Assembly: GCF_921293095.1 (NCBI RefSeq)
Contig: NC_060259.1
Location: forward strand, 42,575,812-42,639,811
DNA from: Ischnura elegans
Taxonomy: Eukaryota; Arthropoda; Insecta; Odonata; Coenagrionidae
Direction of reading: 5' to 3'
Length of the DNA: 64,000 nt
Shown here: positions 56,837-64,000 of the stretch, one piece after another
Layout: each line of letters begins with the position of its first letter
Position numbering within the stretch: the first letter of the stretch is position 1
Position numbers and translations under genes: made by a program
The notes under the pieces: model-generated
Told to the model about the DNA's origin: nothing
The model's input: only the letters and a program-made list of their open reading frames with translations
Database searches by the model: none

Positions 56837-57145
56837 CAGTAGATCGTTATTAAGCCGGATGTCAAAACACTGGACCGTTTATACTGCGGATTCTTATCTA
56901 GCGGAACCTAAGATGAAGTGATTAAAAAGTACATACATACATGTATAAAAATGCTTCATTGAAATAATGCGTAAAAATTTCATATGAAATGGTTTTATTT
57001 ATCGACTATAACTATTTAACGACAGAGCCATAGTTAATTCAAATGTTTTACCGAATATTTTTTTCACGTTTATGGTGTATCCAAACTTTATGATAATGTG
57101 GATTTGGTCCCTATACAATTCTGATTATATAGCGACGCACTACTG
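56837..57145. mobile_element. pogo/Tigger-like MITE (309 bp)
   Basis: TA at both flanks (56835-56836, 57146-57147). Ends CAGTAGATCGTTATTAAGCC and CAGTAGTGCGTCGCTATATA (reverse complement), the CAGTA-type termini of pogo/Tigger members of Tc1/mariner. Confidence 0.65.
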
Positions 57146-57638
57146 TACTTAGAACGAATGCAATCAGCTGGAAAGAAACGGGAGGAGGGGATTTTTAGTT
57201 GGAGACAAGGCCATTCATTCAAAGTTGATGTCGTCGGTTGAGGTAGGCTTGAGGAAGGAGTTTGGAGGTGGGGGCTCGAACGGTTCCTCATAAATGTGCT
57301 GAGAATTGAAGGTCACGGAAGGAATAGAATCGGTCTGATAGTCGCTTCTTACTGCCATGGATTGCATCGGCGGAGCACATGCGTTAAAATGATTATAATG
57401 AAAATTTCCATTTTTTTCTCCATCATTATTAATTTATTTTTTATCATTTTTATACAAGAGACGCGCAATTCCATGTCAACATTGAAACCCCAACCTCAGT
57501 ACTAATGCGTAAATGGCGACAGTTAGCAAGGGAAATAGTCATAAATAGACTTAAATTAAGGATAAATTTAATCCCCAACCTCTGCAGGGATGTTTGTATA
57601 GAGTTACCTAATATCGAGCTAATATCTACTACTAGTAA

Positions 57639-57698
57639 TCTAGCGATTCGATCGATGGATTTTGCTTCCTCATAGGAAAATCCACTAGGATCGCTAGA
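57639..57698 (+). repeat. Pre-miRNA-like hairpin
   Basis: TCTAGCGAT...TGGATTTT pairs with AAAATCCA...ATCGCTAGA around a 13-base loop, with a central bulge. Hairpin of about 60 nt; no expression evidence. Confidence 0.35.
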
Positions 57699-58245
57699 AC
57701 ATTAATTGCTTATGCTTGGTTTCGCTAATAGTAGGACCCCCTTCGCTTCTATAGCGTTGGGGTGTTTTTCCCTCGTCCCCTCCCTTCCGCACCTATCCCT
57801 TCCCGTGAAATCTAAGAAATACTCAAAACACTTTTGGAACTGAACAGTGGAAAACAATGCAGATGGTCCATCCAATGCAACCTGATAAATTCAGGGAATA
57901 TTAATCTGAGTTACCCATTACTATGATGACGGCACGTAGTTTACCATTGGAAAACTGTGATAGGGTGTAAAAGTATATTTGAGGGGGACTACAAAAACAT
58001 AATTAAAGTCATCACTCAATCAATGCCCCAGACCGAAGGTTGCTTTGGACAGGCGTAAATATGAAAATGATAGATAGTAGAATTGAGTGGAGAGCTACGT
58101 CAAACCCACCTTCGGATTGCTCATCTATGATGATGGCAATTAATTCATAGGACTTGCTCATTAACATTATCTGCGGAGACGCGAATTACCTCTGTGAATT
58201 CAATCCGCTAATCTTAATTTCAATAGGGCATTCGCTCCTAGAGTC

Positions 58246-58551
58246 GATCTGGTAGCTCGGATCCTACTCGATCTGGTAGCTCGGCCGCTGGTCTGGTTTC
58301 CATAAAATATAAGTAGGTAAAAATGATTTTATTTTCATTGATTGTGACGGCGATAACTTTTTATTTTTGTTAGCGTTATTTTTTCCGTTTATGTCCTTTT
58401 TAATGTGCAATGTTATCCGTGATCTGGTGCATCAAAGGTAGTGAGTAAATACAATATGCAAGATTAGTGCAATTAAAGGTATTTCTTATTCAATTATTTG
58501 TCTAGCGAAAATCACGTTTAGCAGAATACCCCTGCAGATCTGGTAGCTCGG
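58246..58551 (+). repeat. Three copies of GATCTGGTAGCTCGG
   Basis: Exact copies at 58246-58260, 58270-58284 and 58537-58551. Confidence 0.7.
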
Positions 58552-58649
58552 TCGCGTCCGCGTCCGTCGTCGTTGGCTCTTGGTGCCGTGAAGGCAAAGG
58601 ATGCAGGTTGCTTCATGTGCCAACACGAAGCCACCTGACTGAAATGCTT

Positions 58650-58890
58650 TCCATATTCCCTCCAACAAAATTCCCTCCCACAGGTACAATAGAAAATACT
58701 GGAACCCAAGTTCCCAAACTGCGGCGAAAGTGGCGCCGCTTCATTCTTTGCAATACTTTTGAATCCGACTGTACAGTCGGATTCAAAATTATTGCAAAGA
58801 ATGAAGAATGAATTCTCTTTCGCCGCAGTTTGGAATTCGAGTTTCCGTATTTTCTATTGTTCCAGTGGGAGGGAAATTTGAACAAAATTC
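58650..58890. repeat. Long near-continuous inverted repeat
   Basis: Roughly 58650-58772 mirrors 58773-58890: centre GACTGTACAGTC, then TTGCAATACTTTTGAATCC / GGATTCAAAATTATTGCAA, GCGGCGAAAG / CTTTCGCCGC, and AATAGAAAATACTGG / CGTATTTTCTATT, out to TTCCCTCCCAC / GTGGGAGGGAA. Behaves as a foldback or MITE without spacer. Confidence 0.7.
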
Positions 58891-59068
58891 CCACCTCCCG
58901 CAATATTTTTATAACAGCATCATTAAAGGGAAATGTATGCGGGATATGTGAAATGTATAATACCGCATAAATTGTGCAGCTCATTCTAGATAATAAATCT
59001 ACGTCAAGAACGTAATTTACTTTCTCTCGTAAGTTGGCCGATCCGTCGAAGTATATTGTCTTACAACA

Positions 59069-59659
59069 GGGTAGTTTCCTTCATCATAGAAAACGAAATG
59101 CATTGATTGCGATTCCTTATCCACCATTAGTAATATACTAATATACTCATTCATAATATACTAATTATTTGGTTTTAGAAATTCCAGTTTAGACGAATGG
59201 CAACGGTCAATTTTAACCTCATTTGAAAAAGGCCAGATTGGCGCCCATACGATTCCACTCCACGTGACGTCACAGGGCCTAGTTTCTATTCGAGTAGATA
59301 GGAGTTTTACATTGTCTGAGATTACTAATGCATGCATGAGGCACAGAGCTCTTAATAATCAAACATAAAAATTACCTAAGTTCGAAAAGTTTCCTTCGTT
59401 TGATAGGGGAATAATAATCCTTATTTAAGCCAAGCGCTACCTGCTAGCAGGGTACTCAACTACCTGCTAGTAGCCTGTGTCGTATAGGGCGCTGAAGCCT
59501 CGCCCCAAGGTCACCTCACACGCCAACAGCTGGAACCAGAAATACGTCACACGGACTTTTTCCATCATTCCTAGTTAGCCGTCGCATTTTCGCGCGCTTG
59601 AATATTTTCCCTTTTCGTTTAATCGCGAAAAATAGATATCGCCATTCGAAAATCTAAAG
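59069..59659. mobile_element. Unclassified repeat family, copy 2
   Basis: Same orientation and extent as 46758 onward (GGGTAGTTTCCTTCATC ... CATTCGAAAATCTAAA), with small indels. The right end is cut at AATCTAA by a Harbinger-type terminus. Confidence 0.65.
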
Positions 59660-59850
59660 GCCTGGTTACACGGTGCATTAACCCGTACGGGTTAATGTAT
59701 GAATGCGTGTCTGTTTGCATGTCTGAATTAATGGACGTTTGCGTGAACGAGAAGCATGAATGAGCGGTTACATGGTACATGCGTTCGCACAAGTTTTCAC
59801 ACATTTTCTCGTTACGCGAGGCGTTTAGTTTTTGTCTATTCACTTCACAT
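59658..59850. mobile_element. Harbinger-type MITE, left half
   Basis: AGGCCTGGTTACACGGTGCA directly after TAA matches the left end of the 25005-25369 MITE, with CCGTACGGGTTAATG and GTTTGCGTGAACG blocks. The right terminus is not recognisable. Confidence 0.55.
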
Positions 59851-60147
59851 TGCGCAAAATTTAAATGTGTAAACAGTATCATCAGGTAGGAAGCAGACGA
59901 TACCTACCAGAAAATAATTCCCTTTTCGTTGTTTTCCGTAGGACCACCTGGTGGTAGAATCCGGAATATACCTATTCAGTTGTTTGGCTCGTGTAATTCA
60001 GTTTGTTTACGGCGTTTCTGCTTCTGGTTTTCACCTCGCTTTCTTCGGACTTCTATTTATACTCTCGTGATACCGACCCTGGCACCTCTTGGACTACCCG
60101 TTTGATCGATAATTGACCTTGCACCTTCGTTTGGCCCTACTCTCCCG

Positions 60148-63100
60148 CACTGAAAGAAAAAATTGGTTGTGGTATCCAACAGTTGGATCCCACACCCAAT
60201 TTAAATGGATGCTGGGGCGCCATCCAATTAGTTGGATGAGGCATCCATTTTAAATGGCTGGCTAAGAGATGGCTGTGACAACCAACTCGTTGGATACCAC
60301 AGCCAGCGTCGTTGGGTCTTCCGCCCATCTATATTGGATGCCGCAGCTTTGCGAAATTGTTGCCGTAGCGTTAATGAATGGGTAATATTTTAGCGGATAT
60401 TATTATTATTATTACTAGTGACACCAATTAAATATTGTACGTAGGTTATATAATAAAAGATAACAATGATATTTTAATATACGCCTTTATTAAAAAATGG
60501 AAGAAACTTTTTATAAAGAAATTTAAAAAAAATACATACATATGCCAAAGGTACTCTTGAAAATTTTCCACATTTTTCCCAACAGAACATTCTACAATGC
60601 CAGATTTATCAATCCTACCAAGACATCTTTATTATCATAACTATCAATATTCCGTACACTTTCCTTCCTCTCCTGCAAATATGTGTGACTTGCTTTTGAC
60701 TTTTACATCAATGACAGAAATAATTGGCTTTAAACTTTAGTAACAAAGCCCAATATGTCGTTTAACCCCAAATTATCTTCAAGAATTCCAAAGAGAGAAA
60801 AAAGAATTCTCTGCTTGCCAACCTCTGCATCAGCCTCAATTCCATACCTTTGCATACAATTTGTGCCTTCCACAAGGATGCTAAAGACTTTAGAGTTTTT
60901 GTATTTTTTCTATTTGTACAACGAGAAAGGAGGGCTAAAAAGATATTTCCTAATAATAAGGTGTTTAGTGGTGAGACATAGAAGTGTATAGTATTAGTGC
61001 CCCTCACCTTCTAGCCGTCCTTTTACTAATTTCATGTTCATCAACTTAAAAAAATCTACATTATTCTCCGGTGACGCACTCCCCCTAACGGCAAAGGGAC
61101 TTTTGTCTGACATTTCCACTTGGGTATGATTTAAGTGGCTTCGAAGAGCTCATATGAGAGCGGATATTCTAACTGCTTCCATCTGTGGCTAAATGTTTTC
61201 TACTTTTACTATCCGGAATTTATTTTCTATTTCATCATGGCAACTATTACGAAGGCGTGACTACTCTAGACGTGATTACTCCAGGCGTGGTCATTTATAT
61301 CCGCATGGGACCTATGAGACCCATTAGTGTCTCGTGAGTTTACCACACATTAATATTAGGCTCTCAAGGAGATGGCCCGTGACGACTCTTGTTTACTTAA
61401 ATGCATTTTTTGACCTCAATTTCGTCCCTCAGCTGAATCAGTCTTAGTGGACCATGGCATTAGTGGACTATCTCTCTAGAATCGTCCTTCTAGTAACGGC
61501 AAGATTCTCGAGAAGAACGGAGTGAAATGAGTTCACACACGATTTTCAAGGAATTAACTGTGCGTACTGTGGATTCATGTGTCGAAGATGAAGTTTTTCA
61601 GTGCTTATGGCTCAAATGGTTTGAAGTTGTGTGTGCTCGTTTTCGTTTTCTTTGAAAGTGTGGTTTAATAGGCAAAAGTTGTGCCGAATCTGTTCTCAGG
61701 TAGCCTGTTATTTTTGTTTGCATTTTTAGACTCCCTGTTTTATGTCACCTCTAGTTAATGTAATTCAAAAGAGTCCTTTTCTTTCTTAAGTGGAATATTT
61801 ACCTCCTAAAACGTCAGGAAGAAGTGCATAACATAAAAGATAAAAACTTCCCAAAAACTCGGTCATTCCAACCCCTGTTTCGACATATACACAGTTCAAC
61901 AGCCAAATATGGGGAATAGATTTCAGGAAGATGAAAATTCTGCAAAATGTAAGTACAAATTTAATAAGTGGTAGTCCAAATTCCATGGTATAAATTTTGA
62001 ATAATGATTAGAATGCTATAAATATTAGAGCCGGAGGTTTCACTAATTTTCCGATGTCTATCACATAAAATTACCCAAGATATTTTAAATACATCTAATT
62101 AATGTAATACTGGAGGCAACGTATGAAAACGTGTAACGCATATTTTGCTTAGGACACTTGTTAGAGGCTAAAAATAAAAGACGTATGTGTACACAAGCAT
62201 CGCAGTCCCTCAAAATTTCTTAGAAAACATAATTTTTACTGTAGCCATCACTGTATCGCGAGCATATTCAAATTTGACATGTGGCAAATCTTGGCAAGGG
62301 GCAGAGAAAATCAGTTGCCTTACACACTCACAATAGATTTTTGATGATATATAGTCACGTACATATATCAAATGATCTTCACGAAAAAGATTTTCAATAG
62401 TCACAAAATTCATAAATACATTAAGGTCAATTCAAATTATAAATGATAGTCTATATCCTTTTAAAATGACACCTTCGTGCTTCCGAACATGAAGTATTTT
62501 ATCACCTTTCATTTACTTTTTCTGAAGGCCCAATGGGAGGCACTTGACATTCAACGTCCTCTCTCGTCAACATCATTAGGTTTGTATAGTCAATGTATTC
62601 ATCTGCAAATAGAAATAACCATGCCATTAAAAGTACTCATACTGGAAAAAGAGCTTATTTATGATTCCATTTTTAATTATTTCTGAGATCAAAGAAAGAA
62701 TGCTGTTGAATGAATGAATGATGATCAAAGAAAGGTAATACTCTTGCAAAATAGTCTTATTGACCATACTTAAAATCTCTACACCATTAAATACGTGTTT
62801 CGTTTATTGGTTCCTCATTTACAGTTAGTTGCCTAGGTTATACATGAAAAGACAGCAACTTCCTACTCTTAGCATAAGCCATTAATGCATTACATAAATC
62901 AGCATCTATTTTTTGCACGTGTAAACATCAAGAGTAAGTATATCAGGAGAAAAATTATAGATAAAATTCTGTGATATGTTATACAGCTTCGAATACGGGC
63001 AGAAAAGGTCTATATCGATCTGAGTTCTAAATTTCGTGATACAAGTTCTGAATTGCAGCTCATACGCATGATATTGTATGCATTTAGAGTACAGGCCTTG

Positions 63101-64000
63101 AATAATTAGCCTACAAGTGTCTGCATTTCACCTTGCGTAGTGATACTCAGGCTATAGTTTGCATGAAATTATCATTGATAATGAAATCCATATCCAAATG
63201 ATAACTATCAAGTACTTTTTCACAAATTTTCATCTCATTATAGCCTTTTTTGAGTCACATGATGTCACATCTTTCATGAGAGTCTGGCTTCTGGTGATGA
63301 TCCTCGGGTTGACACACATTTAGTGGATATTGAATTTGTGGAAAACTGCTTGAAAATTTTCATCAATGGATTAATTGAGAATTCCAATATATCATTTAGT
63401 AATAGTGATATTATGCTACACATGTACTAAATGCAAGCTAAAATGTATTCATTCATTTAGTAACAAAAACCATAATTTATATGGCAGTCGTTGAAAATTG
63501 ACCGGAATTATTTTCGGGAAAACAAGGGTTAAAAACACAATATCCAACCTGAGGACAACATAAAATAACAAGATAAAGCCATTTACGGCGAAATATAATA
63601 ATAGTTGCGCATAGTAACGGAAGTACAATTAGCAAGCTTACCAGTAAATTTTCCCGCGAGACCGGTCAGGTCCAAAGTTTTAAGAAAATCCCTATAGTTT
63701 GGTTATCCATATCTTCTCGTCTTCAAGTGCTCTAAGAATAAAAAAAAAGTATTATGCCAATGATGGCTATATTTTCACAAATGCTAGAGCAAACAGAAAA
63801 ACCATTTACTTACCTCCAAGCACGCTAAACATGTGCACTTAAGAACTGTATGGGATTTTATCGCTAGATGGCTCTGGCGTAGAAGCAATATTCACCACCG
63901 AGTTGGCTGTGGGATCCAACAGTTGGATGAGCGATCTCTTCATGATTGGTGTGGGGACCAACACGTGGACCCTACAACCAAGTTGCGAGCGTCCAATTTA
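60148..64000 (+). mobile_element. Putative CACTA (EnSpm)-type element, one end and interior
   Basis: Begins CACTGAAAGAAAAAATTGG, a CACTA/CACTG-type terminus, and is followed for about 200 bp by palindromic subterminal repeats built on TGTGGNATCCAACNNGTTGG (60170-60310). The same motifs return at 63900-63990 (GCTGTGGGATCCAACAGTTG, GTTGGATGAG, GGGGACCAACACG), as expected of the other subterminal zone, but the far terminus lies beyond the window. The interior has only short frames (for example 60762-61007 and 62210-62413, both minus) without recognised transposase motifs, so it looks non-autonomous. The boundary beyond 64000 is unknown. Confidence 0.55.

Noticed and set aside
1-64000. CRISPR arrays, rRNA genes, bacterial operons, viral genes
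   Set aside because: No regularly spaced repeats, rRNA-like sequence, or recognisable viral protein motifs; split genes and transposon types show eukaryotic nuclear DNA.

Overview
Eukaryotic, AT-rich genomic DNA: split genes with GT-AG introns, long introns packed with transposon relics, and gene content that points to an arthropod, most probably an insect with a large genome. I could not fix the species. Three spliced genes can be read. (1) A six-exon minus-strand gene at 5283-8907 encodes a 260-residue Myb/SANT-like protein with an Ala/Glu/Arg-rich coiled-coil tail, of the kind associated with PIF/Harbinger transposons. (2) The last three exons of a FAM185A-type gene lie at 18775-21367 (+); its 5' exons were not found. 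(3) A complete 13-exon mucolipin (TRPML) channel gene lies at 27794-45196 (+), 586 codons, with the NGDD pore motif and a C-terminal acidic dileucine signal.

Everything else is intergenic or intronic and dominated by mobile DNA. From left to right: a 2972-bp Transib element (RAG1-related superfamily) with 37-bp identical terminal repeats and a CGACG target duplication, carrying a spliced but frameshifted transposase relic, with a second Transib terminus abutting it (3938); the Myb/SANT gene with a foreign inverted-repeat element in its large intron; a perfect 36-bp-arm palindrome (9381-9457); a Penelope-type hammerhead-like core (11658-11700); LINE tails; FAM185A; hAT and Harbinger MITEs; then TRPML, whose introns hold a Penelope GIY-YIG endonuclease relic, a LINE tail, a foldback element with 416-bp arms that carry tRNA-like Pol III boxes, and a TTAA-flanked piggyBac-like MITE.

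After TRPML (45.2-60 kb) there is no recognisable host gene. This part is a nest of elements: two copies of an unclassified ~0.6-kb repeat, a degenerate hAT-like element that contains a LINE that in turn contains a hAT MITE, a pair of hAT MITEs that appear to have moved together as a composite unit (51491-52714, shared 8-bp target duplication CCGCGGTG), LINE 3' ends with AAT or GATGAT tails, and a pogo-like MITE. From 60148 to the window end is what looks like one end and interior of a CACTA-type element with palindromic subterminal repeats.

There is no operon, CRISPR array or bacterial feature. No wholly new pathway is evident; the points most worth following are the tandem Transib insertion at one CGACG site, the composite hAT pair, the foldback with Pol III boxes, and the CACTA-like terminus.
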